In this document: positions 55,640 through 64,000 of the stretch, in pieces | How positions within the stretch are numbered: position 1 is the stretch's first letter | How the letters are laid out: the number at the start of each line of letters is the position of its first letter | Assembly: GCA_004335835.1 (NCBI GenBank) | Contig: RWJK01001587.1 | Span: forward strand, 1-64,000 | Reading direction: 5' to 3' | Length of the DNA stretch: 64,000 nucleotides | Source: Scenedesmus sp. ARA3 | Taxonomy: Eukaryota > Chlorophyta > Chlorophyceae > Sphaeropleales > Scenedesmaceae | Translations under genes and position numbers: made by a program | Notes under the pieces: generated by a model | Seen by the model: only the letters and a program-made list of their open reading frames with translations | Databases searched by the model: none | What the model was told of the DNA's origin: nothing

Positions 55640-56864
55640 GTGCTGTCATATGGTGCTGCAGGGCGTGTGCTGCTGCACTGTCTGCAGATACTGGCAGCAC
55701 CTTCACTTCCAGCTGTAGCAGCAACAGCAGCAGCAGTAGCAGCAGTAGCAGCAGTGAGCAGCAGTACAGGACTACAGCAATGCTTTCCAGTACCAAGGTA
55801 AAAGTCGCGCAGCAACATGTCAATGCAAGCCGAACACCACAGCTCTCTTGCAGCAAGAGATGTTTTGTGGCGTGCTATATGCTTCGGCTGCTGCGAGAAC
55901 ACGAGTATTAGGCATGTCATCCCCTGCTGCTGCTGCTGCTGCCGCTGCCGCTGCTGCTGCTGCTGCTGCTGCTGCTGTGGTGGTGGTGGCGGAGGTTGTG
56001 TGCGGGCTCAAGCAATGTGATGCAGCCTAGAGTGCTGTTGCAGCTATGGAGCTATGCTACTGCTGCCGACTGCGTAGGCCAGATCCGTACCCACCTTGAC
56101 AAAGGACAGCTGCGCGTGCTCAGCCATGAGAGCTGCAGCGACATCTTTGACCTGCTGCTGCATCTGGCTAGCCAGCGTAATACCAGCTGCGCTGCCTCTT
56201 CTTCTGCTGCTGCTGCCGCTGCCCTCTTCATCGCTGCTGCTGCTGCTGCTGTTAAATGCAGTTGCTGGTGCCAGCACCAGGGCAAATGTATCCACATCGC
56301 TGACATGTGGAATGAAGCAGCCCCTGGGTAGTGAACCTCGCAAGTAAACCCCAACCAAGGATGACCCACAGGCCTGCTGGTAGGCAGCTGTCACAGCATT
56401 TAGCAAGCTGTTCCATTCAGCTGGTATCTGCAGCAGCAGCAGCGGTAAGTGCAGCACAGAGTGCTTGATGACAGGCAGTGTGCGATGATACAATCTCCAT
56501 GGGCGCAACCATTTAGGTTTCCCAAAGCGGAAAGCATGCGGTGCTGCTGTGCCTGCCACTACACACCAATGCTGCGCGTGACATCACTCAGCAGGTGCAC
56601 TGTTGAATAGTAGCACAGCGCACACTGCATTATGGCCCTGATCACCTTTTCAAACGCAGCCGCATTTGCTACAAATCCAGTGGCACGATCAATGGGAGCT
56701 GGCTGTGGCGTGATTGGTTGCACCACTGCTCTGCTTGCAGCACCAATGGCAGTAGCGCCAGCCCTGCAGTGCCTGGCTGCAGCAAGCTGAAGTCTCCTGC
56801 ACGTGCTGCGTTGACCATCATTACTAAAAGCGTATACAGATGGTTGTGGAGCTCGCAGCAGCAT
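51086..56864 (-). CDS. Nucleotidyltransferase / JmjC (cupin_8) fusion protein
   Basis: Exons 56565-56864, 56095-56427, 55379-55712, (about 55035-55104), 53425-54597, 52693-52814, 52140-52439, 51567-51655 and 51086-51374 join in frame. The start MLLRAPQPSVYAFSNDGQRS is rich in Arg, Ser, Ala, like an organelle transit peptide. The NTase domain shows LVGVYLRGSLPRGCF then SDVDTFALV, the GS...DxD signature of the pol-beta-like fold, followed by a helical part (ARWCLKRLLRAAFELVQ; VYTRDLYWCCHFAG) as in small bacterial NTases. After polyQ runs comes the JmjC part: PLVLRGLAADWPAVS, SPLHYDTSHSFLLQ (HxD iron ligands), RGCKRMLFVSP (2-oxoglutarate Lys) and PGDAVFFPSRWAHYTESL (distal His). Predicted activity: 2-oxoglutarate/Fe(II) hydroxylase plus nucleotide transfer; substrates unknown. 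Alternative: two adjacent genes. Confidence 0.65.
51880..51960 (-). repeat. Copy of the JmjC iron-site exon end with HCD instead of HYD
   Basis: The end of exon 52140-52439 recurs here with CTGCAG/GTGCGC donor. It reads VWVSPAGAVSPPHCDTSHSF, so Tyr between the iron ligands is Cys. A sense GTGTAGAG before it may act as acceptor. It lies in the next intron. Confidence 0.65.
52815..53190 (-). repeat. Three extra copies of the exon start GPAAAPSQVVDMGIAEFVAR
   Basis: The start of exon 52693-52814 with its TTCAG/TGCAG acceptor recurs at about 52868-52934, 52988-53054 and 53120-53187, period about 120-130 bp. Copies vary at the D-M-G-I position (DMSIAEF, DMGIGEF, YMSFAEF). None is followed by the exon's second half. 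Confidence 0.8.
54675..54975 (-). repeat. Three extra copies of the exon start VTVARWCLKRLLRAAFELVQ
   Basis: The start of exon 53425-54597 recurs at about 54680-54738, 54788-54836 and 54910-54974, each with a TGCAG acceptor. The middle one has a one-base difference (GCCCTCAAG) that breaks the frame. Flanking intron text (cacagcat tgtacgggcag...) is copied too. Confidence 0.75.
55210..55300 (-). repeat. Copy of the exon end EDVAAARDKAADAARARDL
   Basis: The end of exon 55379-55712 recurs here with a GTAGG donor and a possible TTGCAG acceptor that would make a phase 1-1 exon (EDVAAARDKAAEAARAGDLQ). It could be an in-frame cassette. Confidence 0.6.
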
Positions 56865-57221
56865 TGCAGACTGGCCTGATGGGGCGTGTAGGGCCGGCCT
56901 GCTGCTGCGTTTCGTGCAATGCCCGGTGATCCTCTGCCGACCACTGCCCTCAATGTGGTTACAGCATCAGTAGCTTTATGCAAGGTGTTTGCTATGACTT
57001 TGAGCCAATACAGCTGAGCTCGCTTCGCTGACACAGTAGGGTTTGGTTGACATGTGCTACGCACTCACAGGTGTCGTGACAGCTCAAGGGGGCCAAGGTT
57101 TCACAAGATATGAGTTCAGATGATTGCAGTGAGCTGGCTTCGACAGCAACGTGTCACTGCAGCTCCCGCCTTGAATTTTGAAGACAGCCACAGCAGGACA
57201 AGCAGTACAACGACCACCATC
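56865..57221. promoter_or_regulatory. Divergent region between NTase-JmjC and ubiquitin-like genes
   Basis: About 357 bp between outward-facing start codons. It should carry both promoters. A minus-strand open frame passes through (QPNPTVSAKRAQLYWLKVIA), so the NTase gene might start further upstream, but the ATG at 56864 gives the better targeting-like N-terminus. Confidence 0.4.
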
Positions 57222-59100
57222 ATGCGGATGATTGTCAACTGCACGGGCGGCGGTAGCCACTCCATGGTGCGTAGTGCCACGAGCAGCAACGCTGCTGCAG
57301 CTGGGCATGTGCTGCCCAGACCAACCCAAGCTCACTGCTGTGCGGGTACATGCAGATGCTGCTGGACAGCACCACAGTACAAGACCTGAAGCAGCATATA
57401 GAGAGGAAGGAAGGTGGGGGGTCCTGCAACGTTTTCTTTTGCACTAGCCCAGCAGCCGTGAAATGCTGCGGTAGCACGTGACTCAGATGTGTGCTGTGCA
57501 GTACTGCTGGTGTTGCATCATGCCATGCCTGTCCCTCCTGCAAGCCAGCTTCATCTGCACGCTGCTGCTTTTGACCTGCCTTGCCTGCCTCCAGGCGTGC
57601 CCGTGCACCAGCAGCTGCTGCTATTTGCTGGGCAGGTGCTGTGCCCCGACTCAGCTCTGCTGCTGGACCACTTAGGCCTGGACAAGTTCAGCCTGGCGCA
57701 TGAGGTGAGCTGCTGCTGACTGGTGTAACACAGGCGTATGGCGGCCCCTTGCAGGAAAAGTTGTTCAGCGGCTCCTGCAGGCACTCCCTTGTGTGCAGGC
57801 TGATGTGCTACAGGAAGTAGCAGTTGACCTGGACTCAGCACCTAAAGCTAGAGTGGTGGGGCCGCTGCTGCTGCTGCAGGTGGTGGTGGTGCGTAATATG
57901 CAGCGCCAGCGGCCGGTGCAGGTCTACATCTGCCAACTGTGCTGCCGCCGCCGCTGCTACTGCTGCTGCAGGTAGTAGTGTACATGCAGCGCCAGCTGGC
58001 AGAGCCTGTGCTGGTGTACCTCTGCCAGCCAGGCCCAGCACCCTGTCAGCTGCACCCAGAGACAGTCGAGGCACACAGCACCCTTGCAAACATCATGGCC
58101 CTGCTGCAGCAGCGTAAGCTGGCCAGTAGGCCCTTCCCTGTAGCAGCTGGTGCGGCAGACTCACAACGGCAAGGACCAGCAGCAGTGCGTGCAAGCACAC
58201 ACAGCAGCCGGAGCAGTGTGGCGGATAGCAGCAGTGGGGGTGCTGGCACTGGAAGTGCAGGCGAGAGTGCTGCTGGTGGCAGTGTTATCTTGCCGAGCTG
58301 CGTGGTGGTGAAGCGGCAGGACGGCAGCTGCTGCAGCAGGGTGCGAGTCACAGAGGGCTGCAGCATTGCACAGCTGCAGGACACCATCCAGCAGGTGGAG
58401 GTGAGACGCCGGGCACTGTTCGGTTTATGGCAGCAGATTGCTTGACAGGTACAGGGCAGCAGCTGCTTCATCTTGGCAGGCCACAAGTAATCGCGGGAGC
58501 TGGACATGTTTGCTGCTGGCCAGGTACCCTGACCCTCTGTATGCCAGCGTGCATTGCAAGAGGGCATCAGTGCCTTCGGCTGGAGTCTGTCACAGACCCC
58601 CTGCACGCTCTCTCTCGACTACAGAACACCAGCACCTCGTGATTCCTTTACACTCCTTCTCACATGCACATTGCAGGGCGTGGCCCCCAGCCACCTCAGC
58701 TTCTGCCAGGCGCAGGACGGCTGCCTGCACGTGGTGTGGGGCCCCAGCGCCGACAGCAGCAGCAACAGCCACACTGTGTACAACAGGAGCAGCATGCCGC
58801 AGACCACCATGCTGGTGAGCAGAGAGGCGTGTGTGGTGGTGTACTCAAGGTACTTAGTGATTTGACTTGAAGCGCTCTGCAGTATTGGCAGTGTGCAGCT
58901 GCACACCGTTGCCTGTGCATGCCGCAGACCACCGTGCTGGTGACCACGGAGGCACTTGCAGCGGCGGCAGCGGTACATGCTGCTTTGTGCTTTTGTGAAA
59001 TGCGCTTCCTGCAACCTTGTTACAATATACACGGCACTACAGGTGAATGCCTGTGCACGGCAGAGACAGCCGTTTGAGCGGCAGCTGCATAAGACACGTA
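57222..59100 (+). CDS. Tandem ubiquitin-like domain protein (3' end uncertain)
   Basis: Exons 57222-57266 (MRMIVNCTGGGSHSM), 57356-57413 (MLLDSTTVQDLKQHIERKE), 57595-57704 (GVPVHQQLLLFAGQVLCPDS), 57972-58400 and 58677-58814 join in frame. The first three give a ubiquitin fold: beta hairpin, TVQDLKQHI helix, EGVPVHQQLLLFAGQ. A second, weaker one spans the last two exons (CVVVKRQDGSCCSRVRV; CSIAQLQDTIQQVE; GVAPSHLSFCQAQDGC), with a Ser-rich linker between. No C-terminal GG is seen, so it is more likely an adaptor-type UBL than a conjugated modifier. Later exons at about 58929 (TTVLVTTEALAAAAA) and 59043 (VNACARQRQPFERQLHK) are likely; whether the gene continues to 62465 is open. A copied exon start lies at 57880-57925. 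Confidence 0.6.
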
Positions 59101-59317
59101 GGTTTGCTTCCAGTGTTGTCGCAGAAGCAACCGTGCAGAATCAACATGCGACTGTGCTGCTGTGCATGTTGCTGCTGCCGCAAATCGCAGGCGAAGAAGG
59201 ACATTGGCAATCAAAGCATGCCTTTGAGCGCACTCGTGAAGGAGCAAGCAGTGATGCCATGATGTGCCACAGTGCAGCAGCACAGTGCTGAGTGCATGGC
59301 GGCATCACACAGCGGGT

Positions 59318-59662
59318 GTGATCGAATTTTTTGAAAGGGTATTTGCTGATGCACTGCTGCCAGGCAGCAACGCCAGTGTTGAGTTCAGCACTGGCTCCTC
59401 CTCATGTTCTCACAGTACAACTCTGTGTAATGACATGATTTTAATCCTGGATGATACCCAGCCTGGAGTAATGACTGTAAGCCTTGTTGCAGCGGCTGTG
59501 GATGCTGGCAAACAGGTCTCTGCCCAAGCGTTCAAGGGCGTTCCACGCGGTTCTGTTTGTTTTGTTATCAGGGAAAGCAACATCCTACTGGCTGATCATA
59601 CACAGCAATTAGAGCAGTTCCTGCGCGCATTAAACGGGTGTGCAACAACGCTAATCAAATAA
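59318..59662 (+). CDS. Orphan open frame, hypothetical
   Basis: About 115 codons ending in TAA at 59660-59662, including VIEFFERVFADALLPGSNAS, NDMILILDDTQPGVMTVSLV and GKQVSAQAFKGVPRGSVCFV. Amino acid use looks protein-like, with alternating hydrophobics, unlike the triplet-driven frames elsewhere. No start codon of its own is clear and no family is recognised. It may be an exon or a gene remnant. Confidence 0.25.
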   Translation: MIEFFERVFADALLPGSNASVEFSTGSSSCSHSTTLCNDMILILDDTQPGVMTVSLVAAAVDAGKQVSAQAFKGVPRGSVCFVIRESNILLADHTQQLEQFLRALNGCATTLIK

Positions 59663-60460
59663 TTCGCAGATCAGTTTCTTTTAAAGTTGGGAGGGGACCT
59701 GCCAGGCACAGGCGTGGCCAACAGCTGGTACAGGGGCCATGTGTGTCGATTTGCTGAGCTGAAGGCAGCACAGCGCAGCAGAACACAGCAGAGCGCAGCA
59801 GAACGCAGCACAGCGCAGCAGTTTGATATGAGTACACATGTAGTAACTACAGTACAGGCCGGTTGCCAGCAGTTGCCGTTCTGAGAACCTGCCACGCCGT
59901 AAGTCAGGAAGGTGACTGCAGGGGTTGCCATTGATACCTACTTTGAAATTCTCAGATATACGTTCGATTTATGTAACGAGCTCCGCACCATGCGCAAGGC
60001 TGAGGTGTCCTGGGCCTGCATGACCTTCACTTCACAGTGAGACAGGTGTCTCAGATGGTGGGTGACTGGTAGTGATGCAATGCCCTAGGAAGGTCAACGG
60101 CACCTGCCAGCTGTTTACTTGGGTACATAGCGCCTATGATACGTTTTAGATTTCATTCAACCTTCAATGTGTTCGCTGTCCGCCTTCGCAGAAGATGTTT
60201 GACCGTAAACACACCTACACCACAGCTGCTGCGAGGCAGGCGATCTGCATTGCTAAAGCATCTGGATAGGTTTAGAAGTTGCAATTGATGCGGCCACCAT
60301 TGACCGGTAACAGCCTTTTAGGGTAGGCTTCGCCTGCCTGTGTCTACAACACGGTGTGTAACAAGTGAGACAACGCAGCACTGCTTAGGCAACAGCTAGG
60401 TACCTCGTGCTTCATTTTGAGTTTTATACAGAGTTTTCTGTCACGCGTAAGGTCGTCAAC

Positions 60461-60592
60461 ATGGCAGCATTGCACACTAGGACGCCCGCTCATGCAGATA
60501 GAGTGCTTGGCAAGAGCTGGGCAAGGCCTGGCAGCACTCGTACGCAGCGTGTAAGGCCTTTTAATGCCGCTGCAAACAGGATTTCCCTTCAG
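60461..60592 (+). CDS. Possible first exon with plastid-targeting-like peptide
   Basis: ATG at 60461 opens MAALHTRTPAHADRVLGKSW, then Arg/Ser/Thr-rich sequence with no acidic residues after the first 14, and the open frame continues to VVACATSAH, which resembles a stromal processing site. A phase-0 donor (CTTCAG/GTGCGG) at 60592 could join exon 60995 (phase 0). So it may be the start of the gene whose last exons are 60995-62465. Unproven. Confidence 0.35.
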
Positions 60593-60994
60593 GTGCGGCA
60601 GGCGAGTCAAGGACAAGTAGTAGCATGTGCCACGTCTGCACATACTATTCCAGCTCTGTCAGCTAAAGCGGTCCGGCGTTGACATAAACATAGATCAGAG
60701 CTTTTTGCAGTTGATTCTGATGGCAGTTGGGCATAGTGTGCCTCGGGAACAGAGTGCCATACCCGGGAGCGCGCCCCAAGCAATTCTGCAGCTATCAGGG
60801 GATTACCGCAGTCCGTGGCTCCGATTGACATATATATTTAATGCGGTTTATTTTATTAGCAGCGCAGCTGATTTGCGAGGCGCTGACCGCGCCTTCATGA
60901 CCCTGGCACTCCCCTTACAGCTGAAACTGGCAGGACCACCTTCACGCAGATCCTAACCACCGCAGCTGCTGCAAACGTTTTACATTGCCTGCAG

Positions 60995-62465
60995 GATGCC
61001 AACCTAGGCCCCTTCCCACGTCTGCAGGAGATCATCATCAGCGGCCCCAACTGGACCAGCAGCAGCAAGCAGACCAGCCCCAGCAGCCAGAACCAGCAGC
61101 AGTTCTCTTCATCAGCCGTGGAGCATGCAGCAGAAGCAGCAGCAGCAGCTGCACAGCAGAGCAGGGCAGAAGATGATCTTTTCCTGGACCTGCCTCAGTG
61201 GGCTCAGCGCTTCATGCGCCAGGTGCCAGAGCTACCAAATGGTCGCAGGACGCTGCTGCAGCTGCTGAACTCTTTCGAGGCAGTCAAAGCAAAGGCAGCA
61301 GAGGCGTCAGGAGAGCAGAAGGCAGCAGTGGAGGCCTATCTGCACCTTGCTTTGGTTGACATTGTGTCACAGGCGTGGCAGCAGCACATGGAGGAGCTCG
61401 AGCAGTCACTGGACATGACAGCTGCACAGGTGCGCAGCCGCCCCACCACCAGCAGCAGCAGCAGTAGCGTCTGAACATGGCAGAGTACCACAGCAGCAGC
61501 AGCAGTCTGTATTGCCAACATGATTTGTCTGATTCTGAAAGGGAACTGTAGTACTCCTGCCAGCAAAAAGCAAGCAGCAGGCGCCCGGCAGCAGCACAGC
61601 TGCTGTGCCGTGCCTCCCCACACGCCGTCTGTCATGCATCCTGCGTCCAAATACAGCCCACCACTTCCCTACATCCATCCATCTTTTTCACCTATCCCTG
61701 TCCTGCCTCGTCTGTCTTTTCCCGTCCTCTCTCCTGCAGGGCCGTGCTAGCCGCACCAGCCAACTGGCACAGCAGCACCTCAACGGCCGCCTCGCGCTCT
61801 GCGGCTGCCGCTACCTGCGCCTCGAGGCCTCTGCCAACCTGGCCAAGCAGGTCCACCTGCTACTAGATTGCCAGGGCTTTGAACCAGCCATCAAGCTGGC
61901 TGCACTGCCTCAGCCACACACCCTGGGCCTGAACTTCCCTCAGCTGCTGCAGCAGGGCTTAGGCTTGGACCTGGTGAACCCTAAGGTCCGTGCAGTGCCT
62001 GCGGAGCAGCTGCAGTGCCTGCAGGCGCTGCCGTTTGAGGAGTACCACGCAGTGGTCACCTCAGATGCGGCTCTGTCTGGCGAGTGCTGGGCGTTTGACT
62101 ACTGGGGGAACTGCGCCTCACTCGCGCCGGCTCCTTTTGCTAAGTTCGGTACAGGGGAGCTGGCAGCGCTCCTGACACAGGAGACTACACTGGCCAGTCT
62201 GGAGAATGGGGTTTGGGGCAGGGCCCTGGTGGCAGCAGCAACTGAGGCTGGCCTTGTCCTGCAAGTTCCTGCAAAGGAGCAGCAGGAGGTGGCAGTCATG
62301 GCTGGGGCAGGCAGTGTGGGCAGTGCATCGGCCTGGCTGTTCCTGCAAGGGCAGCTGGCAGAGACGATGCAGCAGGGAGGGCTGCAGAGGATGCGGCAGC
62401 TGGCGCTGGCAGTGGTTGCGGCGGCTGTGACTGTGCTGCAGGTCGGGCAGCAGCAGCAGCAGTGA
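60995..62465 (+). CDS. Last two exons of an unrecognised gene
   Basis: Exon 60995-61429 (DANLGPFPRLQEIIISGPNW; DLPQWAQRFMRQVPELPNGR; LLQLLNSFEAVKAKAAEASG) joins in phase 0 to exon 61740-62465 (GRASRTSQLAQQHLNGRLAL; LRLEASANLAKQVHLLLDCQ; FPQLLQQGLGLDLVNPKVRA; WAFDYWGNCASLAP), stop TGA at 62463. Predicted mostly helical and soluble. No family came to mind. The 5' part is either the frame at 60461 or the ubiquitin-like gene upstream. The intron 61430-61739 ends in a good pyrimidine tract (CTCTCTCCTGCAG). Confidence 0.6.
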
Positions 62466-64000
62466 GGGCAACTACAGCGGATGTATGTGTAGCGCACTGG
62501 GTGGATGCAAAGTATTAGGAAGCAGGTGTGCTTTGGAGTGGTGGCTCATTATTGTATTGATCAGCATGGTCATACCGAGGAAATGCAATCCGGCTGGGGC
62601 CTGGTGTTGCTAGTTTAATGCATGATTGGGTACTTCGCTGCACAGTTTGTGTATGGAAGGGGCTGGGCATCGCAAGCGGGTGGTGTCTCTGGTGCCTCTT
62701 GTATCTGGCCTTTGGCGGCCATATAATAATTATCAGATGCCGCAGAGCAGGGTTTGTTGGGGCTGTGCAGGGTGCTGGGCGGGTGCATGTGCATACGATC
62801 AGGCGCCTGGGTGTTCGTTCGGGGATCAGCTGCGTTGTATCAGGCTGTGTTGCCCATGTTTGGTGGCCAATCAAACTGGCACACACGAGCCAGAGGTTTT
62901 GTTGTATTAGGGTTCAGTTCAGGGCATGTGCTCTGCTGTTGGTGGTTTAGCCGCGTGGCTCATATGTGCATACACCACTGCCGTCCTTTTCCTGGTGCCT
63001 GGCGCTGTCTTTTCTGTGCGTATGCGGTGGGGTTTGGGGTGGGCACGGCTGTGTTTGGGTGCCTGGTTGCTGTTTGGAGCATGTGCGCGTCATGCGTATG
63101 CTTTGATTCTGCGTGTGTTGAGAGGGTGGGGCTGGGTGCACCGGGCGGGTGGGTGGGGGCAGCAGCAGTGGCAGCCAATCGCGCACATTGCAACTGCGTA
63201 GAAAAAAAGCATGCGAGGAGCTGGGCTGTGCATTGCTGGGTGTCGGCTGCTGCTGCTGCTCTTGTTGCGGTACAGTTGGCGCGTATTAGGTCAAGGTGGT
63301 ATCGCCGCATAGCTGTGGTTAGGTCATGAGTCTGGCATGCTGGCATCGCTCTTGCGAGTGTGATGCTCTTGCGAGAGTTTGCTGTGCCTTCTGGCACGCT
63401 GTGAACAGGAATCTGCAGGAGTTGACCTGTTTCAAAGTCCTGGTCTGGGGGCTGCTGTGTGAGAGAGAGGGAGAGCTCTGTGTGGACTGGGGTCTACTGC
63501 AGTGTGCTGACTTGCTTGGCGCTGATGCGTATAAGGGGTGCGTTGTCTTTGCTTGGGCTTGAAGTAGACATACACGCCACTTACATGTATGCGCATACAT
63601 ATGTATGCATGCATGCTGTGTGTTGTCATGTGATGTATATATGTACTCGGGCAGGGGGGCCGGTTCCCGCCTGCAGGACAGGGTACAGACCGCGTACGGC
63701 GCTGACCGGGTGTGATAGGGCGGGTTGGGAGAATTGGAGGTGACCAGAGGACATGCTTTAAAGCAGCGATGGCTATGCTGAACCGCAGCATGTGACGAGT
63801 ACGAAAGAGCGGCTGCCACAGAACACCCGTGGCCGGCGACGCACTGCACAGCAATGTGTGTACAGCAAGAGTTTGGAGCCTGGACAGCAGCACCATATAT
63901 ACGCATCATATATATGCTCCGCATCACAACCAGCGCAATTTTGCTTGGCGCCGGCTGCCCAATTCACGGCATGCCGGCGCCAAATCCTGCGCACTCCTGC
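62466..64000. other. 3' flanking DNA, no gene seen
   Basis: TG-rich, coding-poor sequence after the stop at 62465. Several open frames of 60-200 codons exist on both strands but are Cys/His/Arg/Trp-rich and lack splice or domain logic. A run of alternating purine-pyrimidine steps (acatgtatgcgcatacatat) lies at about 63582-63615. Confidence 0.5.

Larger units (their letters stand above)
59101..60994 (+). other. Unresolved stretch with orphan open frames
   Basis: About 1.9 kb of lower CAG density and lower GC than the neighbours. It holds an open frame to 59662 (see next entry), a coding-like piece ending at about 60040 (DTYFEILRYTFDLCNELRTM), and the start-like frame at 60461. I found no splice chain that uses them all. 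A short AGCGCAGCAGAAC-type direct repeat lies at 59770-59822. An old insertion or a decayed gene is possible. Confidence 0.35.

Noticed and set aside
62618..63927. Frames of 90-200 codons on both strands
   Set aside because: Composition is Trp/Cys/Val-rich on one strand and His/Pro/Thr-rich on the other, as expected from TG-rich noncoding DNA; no splice or motif support.

Overview
This window looks like nuclear DNA of a unicellular green alga (Chlorophyta; the CAG/CTG-rich, moderately GC-rich style would suit Sphaeropleales such as Scenedesmaceae, but that placement is inference). Genes are split into many exons with GTGAGT/GTAAG-like donors and CAG acceptors, TGTAA is present as a possible poly(A) signal, and triplet CAG/CTG tracts occur in exons and introns. 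No bacterial operon structure, rRNA, tRNA or CRISPR array was recognised. All exon coordinates come from reading splice sites and checking reading phase by hand; no transcript data or database search was used.

Layout. (1) Positions 1-40963, minus strand: one giant gene whose 3' end lies outside the window. Reading 5' to 3' it encodes a signal peptide, nine consecutive plant-type leucine-rich-repeat modules (each with its own W..C N-cap and LCG..C C-cap), a beta-rich Asn/Ser-rich region, several Ig-like domains of the DUF5011 type with small Cys motifs, Ser-rich linkers, a probable coiled coil, and the beginning of a polycystin-type extracellular domain. I checked reading phase at every module-to-module junction and along nearly all of the 1-15.6 kb part; it is kept, which argues for one polypeptide of several thousand residues resembling the layout of animal polycystin-1 (LRR, Ig-like, channel). 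(2) 40964-41738: divergent promoter region. (3) 41739-49753 (possibly to 50220), plus strand: a protein with a TFIIS N-terminal-like helical bundle and a Q/A/M-rich tail; the nine exons chosen sum to 847 codons including stop. (4) 51086-56864, minus strand: a fusion of a nucleotidyltransferase-fold domain with a JmjC (cupin_8) hydroxylase domain, with an organelle-targeting-like N-terminus. (5) 57222 to about 59100, plus strand: a tandem ubiquitin-like protein. (6) 59100-60994: unresolved, with orphan open frames. (7) 60995-62465, plus strand: last two exons of an unrecognised gene. (8) 62466-64000: no gene seen.

The most striking property runs through all these genes: exon ends have been copied in tandem, again and again, into the neighbouring intron, together with their splice site. 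The copies range from intact phase-symmetric cassette exons (60 bp x4, 78 bp, 120 bp x3) to partial ones carrying only an acceptor or only a donor. A second pattern is that long (CTG)n tracts on the sense strand often sit just upstream of a 3' splice site, where a polypyrimidine tract is expected.
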